Assembly: GCA_937943605.1 (NCBI GenBank)
Contig: CALEAW010000003.1
Coordinates: 47,008 to 111,007, forward strand
DNA: 64,000 nt
Origin: an uncultured Sutterella sp.
GTDB taxonomy: Bacteria; Pseudomonadota; Gammaproteobacteria; Burkholderiales; Burkholderiaceae_F
Direction of reading: 5' to 3'
This document shows, piece by piece, positions 8,316 to 17,869 of this stretch; position 1 is the stretch's first letter, and every line of letters begins with the position of its first letter. The translations under genes were made by a program, and so were the position numbers. The notes under the pieces were generated by a model. The model made no database searches, had not been told where the DNA came from, and saw nothing but the letters and a program-made list of their open reading frames with translations.

Positions 8316-9764
8316 ATGCAGAAGGAATCACTCCGTCAGTTGGCTTTAGTTATTGGCCTAGGCGCTTCGGGGCAAGCGTGCGCGCTTCATTTGGCGCGTC
8401 GTGGTTGGCAGGTGCGTGTTGCAGATACTCGTGAAGCACCTGTGGGTGCGAAGCAACTTGCCGAGCGTTTGCCAGAAGCTGAGATTGTGACGGGTGGATT
8501 ACCCGAGTCTCTTTTGGAAGGGGTTTCGCTTTTGGTGATGTCGCCAGGGCTTTCACCTTTTTATGGGGATGCTCAACCGATCGTCTCGCGCGCGAAAACT
8601 TTGGGTATTGACGTTGTGGGTGAAATAGAACTCTTTGCAAGAGCCCTTCAGACTTTATCCAAAGAAAAGGCTTACCGCCCCATCGTGATTGGGATCACTG
8701 GAACCAATGGCAAGACGACAACGACGACACTGGTGACACGTATGGCCAATGCGTCGGGCCGTTATGCAGTGGCGGCTGGCAATATTGGTCCTAATGCAGT
8801 CACGGAACTAGATAAAGCGTTAGACGCTGACCGATTGCCTGATGTTTGGGTATTAGAGCTCTCAAGCTTTCAGTTAGCTACGACATCATCACTCGTATGT
8901 CAGTCTGCAGCCATTTTGAATGTGACTGAAGACCATCTCGATTGGCATGGTGATATGGTGGCCTATGCGGCAGCAAAGGGGCGTATTTTTGCACCTGATA
9001 CGGTTCGTGTCGTGAATCGTGAAGATGTAGAGACGATGCGACTCGCTGGCACGGGCCCACGCCGTACCTTTGGATCGAACGCCCCTGTGGTTGAGGGTGA
9101 CTATGGTTTGGTACAGTGTGACGATAGTCAATTGTGGTTAGCGGCCAAGTTGCCTCAAGGTGGAGAAACGAGCTTTACGCCAGAATCGGCGTTGCTCATT
9201 GCTGGTCGCCACAATGCGATGAACGCATTAGCGGCTTTGGCTTTGGTCGAAAGTGCAGGGTTGCCCCTTGAGCCCGCGCTTGAGGCGCTCGCAACGTATC
9301 GAGGCGAACCTCACCGTGTGGCGCCAGTGTTGACTCATCAAGGCGTTACCTTTATTGATGATTCAAAGGGTACAAATGTTGGTGCAGTGGTCGCCGCCCT
9401 TAAAGGGTTTGCGGCACAAAGTCGACGCATTTTGATCTTATTAGGGGGCGACGGTAAAGGGCAAGACTTTTCGCCTCTCGTGGATGCCTTGAGAAACACC
9501 ACGGGAGCGATTGCACTTATTGGGCGTGATGCTGACAAAATTGGAGCGGTTCTAGCACCGCTCGGTATTCCGATGTGTCGTTGTGCCACTTTAGAAGAAG
9601 CAGTCGATTGGTTGTGGACACATCACCAAACGGGTGACGTCTTATTACTGTCACCGGCCTGTGCGTCATGGGATATGTTCCGTGACTATGCAGAGCGTAG
9701 CGAACGCTTTGTTGCTTGCGCTCATCGTATCGCCGCGGAGGGCTCATTGTGCTCGGACGCATGA
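8316..9764 (+). CDS. murD: UDP-MurNAc-L-alanine:D-glutamate ligase MurD
   Basis: This 482-residue cytoplasmic ligase adds D-glutamate to UDP-MurNAc-L-Ala. An N-terminal Rossmann-type domain begins VIGLGASGQ, the ATP loop GTNGKTTT lies at 129-136, and the C-terminal domain carries FIDDSKGTN and LLSPACASWDMF, both hallmarks of MurD. Length is slightly above the usual 440-450 residues, with the excess spread in loops. The start is ATG 8316, 24 bases after mraY. The end overlaps the ftsW start. Confidence 0.95.
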   Translation: MQKESLRQLALVIGLGASGQACALHLARRGWQVRVADTREAPVGAKQLAERLPEAEIVTGGLPESLLEGVSLLVMSPGLSPFYGDAQPIVSRAKTLGIDVVGEIELFARALQTLSKEKAYRPIVIGITGTNGKTTTTTLVTRMANASGRYAVAAGNIGPNAVTELDKALDADRLPDVWVLELSSFQLATTSSLVCQSAAILNVTEDHLDWHGDMVAYAAAKGRIFAPDTVRVVNREDVETMRLAGTGPRRTFGSNAPVVEGDYGLVQCDDSQLWLAAKLPQGGETSFTPESALLIAGRHNAMNALAALALVESAGLPLEPALEALATYRGEPHRVAPVLTHQGVTFIDDSKGTNVGAVVAALKGFAAQSRRILILLGGDGKGQDFSPLVDALRNTTGAIALIGRDADKIGAVLAPLGIPMCRCATLEEAVDWLWTHHQTGDVLLLSPACASWDMFRDYAERSERFVACAHRIAAEGSLCSDA

Positions 9765-10942
9765 AAGACGATTGGCAAGCGTCAGGCGGTCTGACTGATC
9801 CATATTCAGGGCGCGTCAGTGCGGCGTGGGAAGTGATGCTTTGTGTCACGGCCTTATTAGCCATTGGGTCGGTGATGGTGTATTCCGCGACCACGATGTT
9901 TGCTGACAATTCGCGTTATGACGTCGATGCGGGTTACTTCATTGTGAAGCATCTACAAAGCATCGGCGTGGGGTTGTTTGCCTGCTGGGTGGTCACAAAA
10001 ATCCCTTTGGCGCTTTGGCAAAAGTATGCGGTGGTTGTGTTTATCGTCGCGTTGATTTTGATGGCGGCGGTCCTTGTGCCAGGGATCGGGCGTTCGGTCA
10101 ATGGGGCGAGGCGTTGGATTAGTTTAGGGATCATGAATCTTCAGGTCTCTGAAGTCATGAAAGTGGCCGCATTGATCATAGCTGCCTGGTTTACGGTGAA
10201 GCGTCAGGAGTATATGCACTCCTTCCAAAAGGGGTTCTGGCCTATGGCGCTGATCATGTTGATCATCGTGGCCTTGATTATGCAACAGCCAGACCTAGGT
10301 GCCATGTTCGTGATTGTGGCCGAAATCATGGGGCTTCTCTTTTTGGGCGGTCTCTCGTTCAAAATCTTTGTCTCTGTGATTGTGGTGATCATTTGTTTTG
10401 TGTTTTGGATGATTATCGATACGCCATGGCGCTTGGGTCGCTTTTTTGCCTATCTAGATCCATGGGCGCCTGAGCATGTGCTTGATAAGGCCTATCAGCT
10501 TTCACACTCTTTGATTGCATTTGGGCGTGGTGAACTTTTTGGTGTGGGGCTAGGAGGGTCTGTCGAAAAGCTTTATTACTTGCCTGAAGCACATACCGAC
10601 TTCATCATGGCTGTAATTGCCGAAGAGACGGGATTCGTAGGAGTATGCCTCGTCTTATTTATTTACTATTGGCTTATTCGCCATGCCTTTGAAATTGGTC
10701 GTCAGGCGATTAAACTTGAACGTTATTTTCCTGGGTTACTCGCTCAGGGGATTGGCGTTTGGTTTGGCGTTCAGGTCACAATTAATGTCGGGGTTGCGTC
10801 TGGTTTATTACCCACCAAGGGGCTGACGTTACCCTTTGTGAGCTTTGGGGGTAGCGCACTACTTTCAGGCTTGGTTGCGATTGGACTTTTGTTGAGAGTC
10901 GACAAAGAGAACAGAATTTTGATGCGCGGAGGTCAGGTTTGA
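9749..10942 (+). CDS. ftsW: Septal peptidoglycan glycosyltransferase FtsW
   Basis: This SEDS-family membrane protein polymerises glycan strands at the septum together with FtsI. About ten membrane helices are visible. Family motifs include NGARRWISLG, the loop YLPEAHTDFI with its acidic residue, and LPTKGLTLPFVSFGGSA near the end. The GTG at 9749 was chosen because GGAGGG (9737-9742) lies six bases upstream; ATG 9761 would be too far from it. This gives 397 residues and a 16-base overlap with murD. The stop overlaps the murG start. Confidence 0.94.
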   Translation: MLGRMKDDWQASGGLTDPYSGRVSAAWEVMLCVTALLAIGSVMVYSATTMFADNSRYDVDAGYFIVKHLQSIGVGLFACWVVTKIPLALWQKYAVVVFIVALILMAAVLVPGIGRSVNGARRWISLGIMNLQVSEVMKVAALIIAAWFTVKRQEYMHSFQKGFWPMALIMLIIVALIMQQPDLGAMFVIVAEIMGLLFLGGLSFKIFVSVIVVIICFVFWMIIDTPWRLGRFFAYLDPWAPEHVLDKAYQLSHSLIAFGRGELFGVGLGGSVEKLYYLPEAHTDFIMAVIAEETGFVGVCLVLFIYYWLIRHAFEIGRQAIKLERYFPGLLAQGIGVWFGVQVTINVGVASGLLPTKGLTLPFVSFGGSALLSGLVAIGLLLRVDKENRILMRGGQV

Positions 10943-12039
10943 GTACGACATCTAAACATTTGGTGATTCTTGCCGCTGGTACGGGCGGTCATGTCATGCC
11001 TGGTCTTGCCGTGGCGAAAGTCATGGCCGCGCGCGGCTGGAAGATTACTTGGGTCGGGACAACGACGGGCATGGAAGCTCAGTTGGTTGAACGCCATGGC
11101 ATTCCTTTTCATGGTTTAGATTTTCAGGGTATGCGTGGTCGCGGCGTCTTAGGGGCAATCAAGGGTGGCTTTAAGTTAATGGGTGCTTTTATGGCGGCCA
11201 ATAAGTTGCTCGGTGAATTAAAGCCCGATGCCGTCTTTTCAACTGGGGGCTATATTGCTGTGCCCGTTGGGTTTGCTGCAAGCCGTCGCAAGTTACCCTT
11301 GGTCATGATGAACTGTGACGCGGACTTGTTGATGTCGACCAACACACTGATGCCGTTTTGTGACGCCTTGGCGTGCGGCTTTGCGGGCGGTGCGCGTACG
11401 TTTGCTAAAGAAAAAGGGCGTACGACGGGTAATCCTGTTCGTCATGACATCGTGGCCATTGCGCCCCCGCAGGATCGTATGGCCGATCGTACAGGGCCTC
11501 TTCGTGTCTTTGTGTTTGGGGGTAGCTTAGGGGCACAGGTCTTTAATGAGACGATGCCTCAAGTGATGGCAAGCATCCCGGAAAATGAACGTCCGATTTT
11601 AGTTCATCAGACAGGTAAGGGCCGTGATGAGCCTGTGCGTGCTGCCTACGAAAAATTGGGTGTGAAGGCAGAAGTGGTGCCTTTTATTGACAATATGGCC
11701 CAACGTTACGAAGCGTGTGACGTGGTTATTTGCCGTGCGGGTGCGACGAGTGTCTCTGAACTCTGCGCAGCGGGTGTGGCGAGTATTTTGGTGCCGTTTG
11801 TTGCGAAGACTACATCTCATCAGGTCGGTAACGCCCGTTATATGGTTGAACGTCATGCAGCCGTGATGGTACCGCAAGAAGAATTTACCCCCGAACGTAT
11901 GTCCGAATTAATGACGGGCCTTACGCGCGATCGTTTGCTGGAGTTGGCCAAGAACGCGCGTGCGACCTCACGCCCGCAGGCCGCAGAAGCTGTCGCGTCC
12001 TTGATTGAAGAAACCGTGGCCAAAAAGGCTCAGGCTTAA
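10939..12039 (+). CDS. murG: UDP-GlcNAc transferase MurG
   Basis: This membrane-associated GT28 glycosyltransferase of 366 residues converts lipid I to lipid II by adding GlcNAc. The donor and acceptor loops are visible: GTGGHVMPG (14-22), FSTGGYIAVP, and the C-terminal CRAGATSVSEL region. The start is a TTG at 10939, supported by GGAGG at 10928-10932 and by the exact position of the first beta strand; it overlaps the ftsW stop. A rare start codon may hold translation low relative to neighbours. Confidence 0.95.
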   Translation: MSTTSKHLVILAAGTGGHVMPGLAVAKVMAARGWKITWVGTTTGMEAQLVERHGIPFHGLDFQGMRGRGVLGAIKGGFKLMGAFMAANKLLGELKPDAVFSTGGYIAVPVGFAASRRKLPLVMMNCDADLLMSTNTLMPFCDALACGFAGGARTFAKEKGRTTGNPVRHDIVAIAPPQDRMADRTGPLRVFVFGGSLGAQVFNETMPQVMASIPENERPILVHQTGKGRDEPVRAAYEKLGVKAEVVPFIDNMAQRYEACDVVICRAGATSVSELCAAGVASILVPFVAKTTSHQVGNARYMVERHAAVMVPQEEFTPERMSELMTGLTRDRLLELAKNARATSRPQAAEAVASLIEETVAKKAQA

Positions 12040-12073
12040 GTCAGCCATCGAAGGCACTTCAGGAGAAATAAGA

Positions 12074-13474
12074 GTGAAATTTTTAGTCAATCATCTGCAT
12101 TTCGTCGGTATCGGCGGCGCGGGTATGAGTGGCATTGCCGAAGTCATGCTCAATTTGGGCTATGTTGTGAGTGGCTCTGACTTGGCGCGCAGTGCTGTTA
12201 CTGAACGTTTGCAGTCTTTAGGCGCACGTATCTATTACGGTCACGATAAAAAGCATATTCGTGGTGCTGACGCTGTCGTGATTTCGTCCGCGGTTCACGA
12301 GGATAATCCTGAGGTTGTTGGTGCGCGTGAATTAGATATTCCCGTGGTGCCCCGTGCCGTGATGTTGGCCGAACTCATGCGTTTACGTCGCGGGATTGCG
12401 ATTGCCGGGGCGCATGGTAAGACCACCACCACGTCATTAACCGCATCGCTATTAGCTGCAGGTGGCCTTGATCCAACCTTTGTGATTGGCGGCAAGTTAA
12501 ATAGCGCAGGTGCCAATGCACGTCTTGGTACAGGCGAATTTTTGGTGGCGGAAGCTGACGAGTCCGATGCCTCCTTCTTGAATTTGACGCCTGTGATCTC
12601 AGCCGTGACGAATATTGACGAAGACCATATGGATACGTATGGTCATAGTTTTGATAATTTGAAGTCCGCTTTTGTGGACTTCTTGGGGCGTTTGCCTTTT
12701 TATGGGGTGGCTGTCCTTTGTGCTGATGACGAAAATGTTCGCTCGATTCGTCCGCGTGTCACTAAACCGGTCATTTTCTATGGCTTGAGTGATGATGCAC
12801 AGGTGCGTGCGATTGATGTGCGTGCGTGTGGGACGCAGATGGCCTTTACAGTTTTGCGTCCGGACCATCCGCCATTGCCTGTGGTGTTGAATTTGCCTGG
12901 TTTACACAATGTTCGTAATGCGCTCGCCGCTGTCGCGATTGCGACGGTTGTGGGGGTGTCTGACGACGCAATTGTACGAGGTTTGGCAGAATTCCGTGGG
13001 GTTGGTCGTCGATTTACGCAGTATGGCGAGATTGCCTTGCGTACGTCCGATGGTTCGGTGCGCGGTCACTATCGCTTGATTGATGATTACGGTCACCATC
13101 CGCATGAAATGGCTGCGACCTTGCAGGCTGTACGTGGAGCTTGGCCCAATCAGCGTGTGATCGTAGCTTTCCAACCGCATCGCTATACGCGTACGAGAGA
13201 CTGCTTTGATGCGTTTGTGGACGTGTTGGCGGAGATCGAAGGTTTGGTACTCGCTGAAGTTTATGCAGCGGGCGAACCTCCGATTAAAGGGGCAGATAGT
13301 GAACATTTAGCCAAGGCTATTGCGGCCAAGGGACGTCACACGCCAGTGGTTGTCCCTGTGACGGAAGTGGCTCGTGCGATTGAAGAGATGGCCGAAGATG
13401 GCGACGTTGTCATTACGATGGGGGCTGGCTCGATTGGTCGAGTGGCCCCACAGATTGCTGATCAAGCACATTGA
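12074..13474 (+). CDS. murC: UDP-MurNAc:L-alanine ligase MurC
   Basis: This 466-residue ligase commits UDP-MurNAc to peptide assembly by adding L-alanine. The N-terminal HFVGIGGAGMSGIAE (9-23) binds the UDP group, and the ATP loop GAHGKTTTT is at 112-120. Further family signatures are LVAEADESD and DDYGHHPHE. The GTG at 12074 has AGGAGA seven bases upstream and places the nucleotide-binding strand in the usual position. A second, recycling-type ligase of the same family (mpl) lies at 50228. Confidence 0.95.
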   Translation: MKFLVNHLHFVGIGGAGMSGIAEVMLNLGYVVSGSDLARSAVTERLQSLGARIYYGHDKKHIRGADAVVISSAVHEDNPEVVGARELDIPVVPRAVMLAELMRLRRGIAIAGAHGKTTTTSLTASLLAAGGLDPTFVIGGKLNSAGANARLGTGEFLVAEADESDASFLNLTPVISAVTNIDEDHMDTYGHSFDNLKSAFVDFLGRLPFYGVAVLCADDENVRSIRPRVTKPVIFYGLSDDAQVRAIDVRACGTQMAFTVLRPDHPPLPVVLNLPGLHNVRNALAAVAIATVVGVSDDAIVRGLAEFRGVGRRFTQYGEIALRTSDGSVRGHYRLIDDYGHHPHEMAATLQAVRGAWPNQRVIVAFQPHRYTRTRDCFDAFVDVLAEIEGLVLAEVYAAGEPPIKGADSEHLAKAIAAKGRHTPVVVPVTEVARAIEEMAEDGDVVITMGAGSIGRVAPQIADQAH

Positions 13475-13488
13475 ATTTGGGAAGAATT

Positions 13489-14421
13489 ATGAAATCGTTA
13501 GGACGTGTTGTTCTGTTAATGGGTGGCGTTTCTTCTGAACGTGAGGTCTCTCTCATGTCGGGAGAAGGTGTTTATAACGCACTGCTTGAAAAAGGTGTGG
13601 ATGTCACCAAGTTCGATCCGAAGACCGATCGTTTGGAAACCTTAGAAAAGGGTGCTTTTGACCGTGCGTTTATTGCGTTACATGGTCGCTTGGGTGAAGA
13701 CGGGACGATTCAAGGGGTGTTGAATTACTTGAATTTGCCCTATACGGGTCCTGGTGTCACGGCGAGCGCTATGGCTATCGACAAGGATTTAACGAAGCGC
13801 GTTTGGAAGAGCGCAGGCATTCCTGTGCCTCAGGGTGTTGTGTTGGCGGCAGACGCATCTGACGATGAATTGGCTCAAGTTATTGAGACCCTCGGGGCGA
13901 CGGGTTTAGTTGTGAAGCCCGCGCATGATGGCTCTTCGATTGGTGTAACAAAGTTGAATACGCCGACCGTGGAAACGTTGCGTCAAGCCTTGGCTGAAGC
14001 TGCGACGCGTGACCAGACTGTCCTCGTCGAAGAATATATCCGCGGTCGTGAATTTACGGTGGCGGTGCTTGATGGTCAAGCTTTGCCTGTGATCGAAATT
14101 CGCGCCCCTGAAGGTGACTACGACTTTAACAACAAATATTTTGGCGATGCGGTGAGTTACGACTGCCCCGCGAAGTTAAACGATGCCGAAACCGCTTCGT
14201 TGTCTGCGACGTGCGAAAAGGCCTTTAAGGCGATTGGTGCACGTGGTTGGTCGCGCATTGATGCTATGCAACGCCCAGATGGCTCCTTTGTGTTACTCGA
14301 AATCAATACGTCGCCTGGTATGACGCCGCATTCCTTGGTGCCGATGGCGGCGCGTGCTGTAGGTATGGCCTATGGTGACCTTTGCGTCAAGGTACTGACG
14401 CTTGCTCAGACGGACAGTTGA
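13489..14421 (+). CDS. ddlB: D-alanine:D-alanine ligase
   Basis: This 310-residue ATP-grasp enzyme makes the D-Ala-D-Ala dipeptide that MurF uses. The N-terminal GGVSSEREVSLMSG, the EEYIRGREFTVAVL strand and the C-terminal EINTSPGMTPHSLVP are all diagnostic. ATG 13489 is favoured over an upstream TTG because GGGAAG lies just ahead and the first strand then follows at the usual distance. It sits between murC and ftsQ as in most proteobacterial dcw clusters. Confidence 0.95.
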   Translation: MKSLGRVVLLMGGVSSEREVSLMSGEGVYNALLEKGVDVTKFDPKTDRLETLEKGAFDRAFIALHGRLGEDGTIQGVLNYLNLPYTGPGVTASAMAIDKDLTKRVWKSAGIPVPQGVVLAADASDDELAQVIETLGATGLVVKPAHDGSSIGVTKLNTPTVETLRQALAEAATRDQTVLVEEYIRGREFTVAVLDGQALPVIEIRAPEGDYDFNNKYFGDAVSYDCPAKLNDAETASLSATCEKAFKAIGARGWSRIDAMQRPDGSFVLLEINTSPGMTPHSLVPMAARAVGMAYGDLCVKVLTLAQTDS

Positions 14422-14456
14422 TAGGCGAGAGACCCGCGTAAAAGCAGATCTTACTC

Positions 14457-15383
14457 ATGACACAAAAGACAAACCCGACGCCCGTTGAGACGTTAACACC
14501 GGAGGAAGCATTAGCCAAGCGCGCGAGAGATCGCGCGCTTGCGGCTAAGCGTGAATCACGTCGGGCAACCTTGCGATTTGGTACAAAAGTTGGCGTGACG
14601 CTAGCTTTGGTGCTCGGTATTGCGTTTGGTGCCGATCGTGTGGCACAAAGCGTAATGCGTTTGCCTGTGTTTCAGTTTTCTAAACTGGAACTCTCTGGTA
14701 ACTTAACGCGTGTGCCCATCGAACGCGTGAAAGAAGCCGTTGAACCCATGTTAAAGGGCAACTACTTTACCGAAGATCTTGAAGCTGTGCGTGTGGCTGT
14801 TGAGACTGTGCCTTGGGTGAGTCGTGCGACGGTGCGACGTGTGTGGCCAAATGAACTTCATATTGAGGTGGAGATTTATCAGGCTTTGGCGATTTATGAA
14901 GATGGCCGCTTAGTGGATACGAATGGCGTGTTGTTTTCAGCGAACCCCGATGAACGCGACAATCCTTCTGAAGCGCTCCCCAACTTTTATGGCCCAGTCA
15001 CACAAACAGCTCTCATTGCACGTTACTACCGCGAGTTTGTTCGTGCACTGCAACCGATTGGTGCGACGGTCACTGATGTGACGTGTAGCGACCGCGGGAG
15101 TTGGAGTCTAGTGATGGCTTCGCCAGACATTCCGCCCACGCGTGTGGAACTTGGACAAGAGGAAGTGGGATCTGGCGTGATTGCCAAGCTCGCAGATATG
15201 GCTGCGGCTTATCCTCGTGTGGTGGAATTGATGGACGGTCCCCCAGCTTCTATTGACCTTAGGTACAATCGGGCTTTCGCGGCTACCCTTCCCGACCGCG
15301 AAGCCATGGCAAGACTTCGGGAAGCTAAAGAAGAAACGGAATCATCGGTCGAAGAGCCCGATGTGACGCAGCCGAATGAATAA
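14457..15383 (+). CDS. ftsQ: Cell division protein FtsQ
   Basis: This 308-residue bitopic protein connects early and late divisome proteins. A basic cytoplasmic tail of about 40 residues precedes one membrane helix (about 42-63). A POTRA domain at about 71-142 follows, beginning FQFSKLELSGNLTRVP, and then the beta domain. The C-terminus after about residue 275 is charged and probably disordered. The ATG at 14457 lacks a strong Shine-Dalgarno. The last eight bases overlap ftsA. Confidence 0.92.
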   Translation: MTQKTNPTPVETLTPEEALAKRARDRALAAKRESRRATLRFGTKVGVTLALVLGIAFGADRVAQSVMRLPVFQFSKLELSGNLTRVPIERVKEAVEPMLKGNYFTEDLEAVRVAVETVPWVSRATVRRVWPNELHIEVEIYQALAIYEDGRLVDTNGVLFSANPDERDNPSEALPNFYGPVTQTALIARYYREFVRALQPIGATVTDVTCSDRGSWSLVMASPDIPPTRVELGQEEVGSGVIAKLADMAAAYPRVVELMDGPPASIDLRYNRAFAATLPDREAMARLREAKEETESSVEEPDVTQPNE

Positions 15384-16605
15384 CCCGAATGATTATCTTG
15401 TTGGCCTAGATGTTGGCTCGCATAAAGTGCTGTGCGTCATTGCTCGCCCGGGTGATGAGCCTGGGTTTTATCGTGTATTGGGCTATGGGCTTGAATTATC
15501 TAATGGGATTCGTAACGGGATTGTGACGGACTTGGAAGCCGTTGTGAGCTCTGTCCGTGAGGCAGTTGGTCGTGCGAGGGCTGCGGCGAACATCCCCATG
15601 CCTGAAAAAGCATGGGTCGCGATTGGTGGCAAAACCTTGACGAGCGAAAACTGTACAGGGACTGCGGTGGTGCGTGGTAACGAAGTGAAGCGTGCTGACG
15701 TGGAAGCCGCTGAAAGTAATGCGCGCGCTCATAGTCGTCAACAGGGTCGTCAGCTCATCAAGATGATTCCGCAAGGGTATAGTTGCGGCGATGTGTTTAC
15801 GAGCTCGTCGCCCATAGGGTTGACGGGCAACAAAGTGATGGCGGTCTATCACGCTGTCTATGGGTCAATATCTAACGCAGAAAATATGAAGCGTTGCGTG
15901 CAGCGCTCAGGGCTTGAATTGGCGGGTTATGAACCTCATCCGTGGGCCGCGGCAGGGGCAGTGTTGACGGACGCGGATCGCTATTGCGGGACGGTGGTTT
16001 TTGATATTGGGGCAGAGACCACGTCGATTACGCTCTGTTATGAAAACATGATTACGTTGACAGACGTGAGACCCTATGGCGCAGAATTCTTTACGCGAGA
16101 TATTTCGTCTTTCTTTGCATTGAGCTTAGAAGAAGCGGAACAACTCAAACGTGTATCGGGACATTGTACGAAAGCCGTATTGCCGACGGATACCGTTCAG
16201 GTCAAAGCCGAAGGCGAGTTACGCCCGCGCTTATATTCAAAACAATTGTTAGTTAAAACCCTTCGTGCGCGTGCAGAAGAGTTTTTTACGCTTTATAAGC
16301 ATTTATTAGAAAAAGCTGGGTGTCTAGACAAGGTACACTGCGTGGTGCTGACGGGCGGTGGTTCATCGTTACGTGGTATTGATGACGTAGCAAAAGAAGT
16401 ATTTGGTGTCCCAGTTCGTCTCGGTCGACCGATATACTTAGAAGACAATTCGCCACTTTCGCAATTGCCTGAGGCGAGTGTTGCTGTTGGTTTGATTGCC
16501 GCTGCTGCACAAGGTCAGGCGATGCGTGATACGCGTGGCTATCGGACACTCTCGTTCCCGAGTATATCCGGAAAGCTTTCAACGATATTTATTGGGGATT
16601 ATTGA
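15376..16605 (+). CDS. ftsA: Cell division protein FtsA
   Basis: This actin-like ATPase of 409 residues tethers FtsZ filaments to the membrane. The phosphate-1 motif GLDVGSHKVLCVIA is at the N-terminus, FDIGAETTS supplies phosphate-2, and VLTGGGSSLRGI is the adenosine motif. An SHS2/1C domain lies between about residues 85 and 165. The C-terminal amphipathic membrane-targeting helix is less obvious than in E. coli: the last residues (ISGKLSTIFIGDY) are only weakly amphipathic. The ATG at 15376 overlaps ftsQ by eight bases. Confidence 0.94.
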   Translation: MNNPNDYLVGLDVGSHKVLCVIARPGDEPGFYRVLGYGLELSNGIRNGIVTDLEAVVSSVREAVGRARAAANIPMPEKAWVAIGGKTLTSENCTGTAVVRGNEVKRADVEAAESNARAHSRQQGRQLIKMIPQGYSCGDVFTSSSPIGLTGNKVMAVYHAVYGSISNAENMKRCVQRSGLELAGYEPHPWAAAGAVLTDADRYCGTVVFDIGAETTSITLCYENMITLTDVRPYGAEFFTRDISSFFALSLEEAEQLKRVSGHCTKAVLPTDTVQVKAEGELRPRLYSKQLLVKTLRARAEEFFTLYKHLLEKAGCLDKVHCVVLTGGGSSLRGIDDVAKEVFGVPVRLGRPIYLEDNSPLSQLPEASVAVGLIAAAAQGQAMRDTRGYRTLSFPSISGKLSTIFIGDY

Positions 16606-16684
16606 GCCTTCTATTCTCTGTGATAGTAGGCAGACAAGATGATTCTCGGCCATAATTAAAAGATTCGACATTTTGGGGTAGAAA

Positions 16685-17794
16685 ATGCCTTTTGAGATCC
16701 TGCAGGAACTTGATCCTCTGAACACTGTCATTAAGGTGATTGGCGTTGGTGGCGGCGGTGGTAACGCCGTTGAGCACATGATTACGCATGGCGCCAAGGG
16801 AATCGAATTTATCGCCGCGAACACGGACCATCAGGCCCTGTCTCGTTCGCGTGCCCATGTGAATATTCAGCTCGGTTCGACGGGCCTCGGTGCTGGTGCG
16901 CGTCCAGAAGTGGGGGCCGCTGCTGCTCAGGAAAAGCGTGAACAGGTCGCTGAGGCCATTCGCGGTGCTCACCTGCTCTTTATCACGGCTGGTATGGGTG
17001 GTGGCACGGGTACGGGTGCGGCGCCTGTGATTGCTGAGATTGCCAAAGAAATGGGGATTTTGACGGTTGCCGTCGTGACGAAGCCCTTTAGCTTTGAAGG
17101 CGGTCGTCGTATGCGTTGCGCTGAAAAGGGCATCGAAAACCTCAAAGATAAAGTGGATTCGATGATCGTTATTCTCAACGAAAAGCTTGAGAGCGAATGT
17201 CCGCCGAATGCCACGATGAAAGAATGCTTTGAAATGAGCAACGAAGTGCTCTACAAGGCTTGCGTGGGTATTGCTGAAATCATTCATACACCAGGTACGA
17301 TTAATGTCGACTTCGAAGACTTGAAGACGGTGATGAGTGAACGCGGTACGGCCATTATTGGTTTGGCAACGGCATCGGGTCCGGATCGTGCCCGTGTGGC
17401 TGCGGAAAAGGCCATTGCTTGTCCGTTGCTCGAAGGGGCCAATCTGCAGGGCGCTCGTGGTTTGCTTGCCTACTTTACGGGTAACGAATCGGTGACCTTG
17501 GCCGAAATCCGAGAAGCGATGGCAGTGCTCAATACCTTCGTTCACAAGTCTGCCATTGTGATTTTCGGTTCTGCGATTTCTGAAGAAATGGGAGACGAAG
17601 TGCGTGTCACGTTGGTGGCAACGGGTTTGGATAGCCCGCTGGAAGCCACGGCACAGCCTGTTGTCTTTGATCCAACCTTAGTGACGGAACCCAAGCCTAC
17701 GGATGTGACGCCAGTGAGCCCGGTTGAACCAGCCAAGAAGCCTGCTGAACCTTTTGATCCGTCACAGATCGTTATTCCGTCCTTCCTCAAGTAA
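16685..17794 (+). CDS. ftsZ: Cell division GTPase FtsZ
   Basis: This tubulin-like GTPase of 369 residues forms the Z ring. The G-box GGGTGTG is at residues 105-111, GVGGGGGNAV at 20-29, and the synergy loop NVDFEDLKTVM supplies the catalytic aspartates. The core ends near residue 315 and is followed by a short proline-rich linker of about 45 residues. The conserved tail IPSFLK (364-369) is the very C-terminus, where most homologues carry a few further residues. The start ATG 16685 has GGGGT upstream. A hairpin terminator follows. Confidence 0.96.
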   Translation: MPFEILQELDPLNTVIKVIGVGGGGGNAVEHMITHGAKGIEFIAANTDHQALSRSRAHVNIQLGSTGLGAGARPEVGAAAAQEKREQVAEAIRGAHLLFITAGMGGGTGTGAAPVIAEIAKEMGILTVAVVTKPFSFEGGRRMRCAEKGIENLKDKVDSMIVILNEKLESECPPNATMKECFEMSNEVLYKACVGIAEIIHTPGTINVDFEDLKTVMSERGTAIIGLATASGPDRARVAAEKAIACPLLEGANLQGARGLLAYFTGNESVTLAEIREAMAVLNTFVHKSAIVIFGSAISEEMGDEVRVTLVATGLDSPLEATAQPVVFDPTLVTEPKPTDVTPVSPVEPAKKPAEPFDPSQIVIPSFLK

Positions 17795-17821
17795 TTGGCC
17801 GCTCGGCCTCATTCAAGACTC

Positions 17822-17848
17822 AAGCCGGCGCCTTTGTGCGCCGGTTTT
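17822..17848 (+). terminator. Hairpin terminator after ftsZ
   Basis: CCGGCGC (17825-17831) pairs with GCGCCGG (17838-17844) around a six-base loop, and AAG/TTT extend the stem. It is followed by only four U residues, so termination may be partial and allow read-through into lpxC. Confidence 0.7.
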
Positions 17849-17869
17849 GACTGACTGGGAGTGAACGTC

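Noticed and set aside
16589..17545. A 318-codon open frame antisense to ftsZ
   Set aside because: It mirrors ftsZ codon bias, has no start signal and no recognisable domain.
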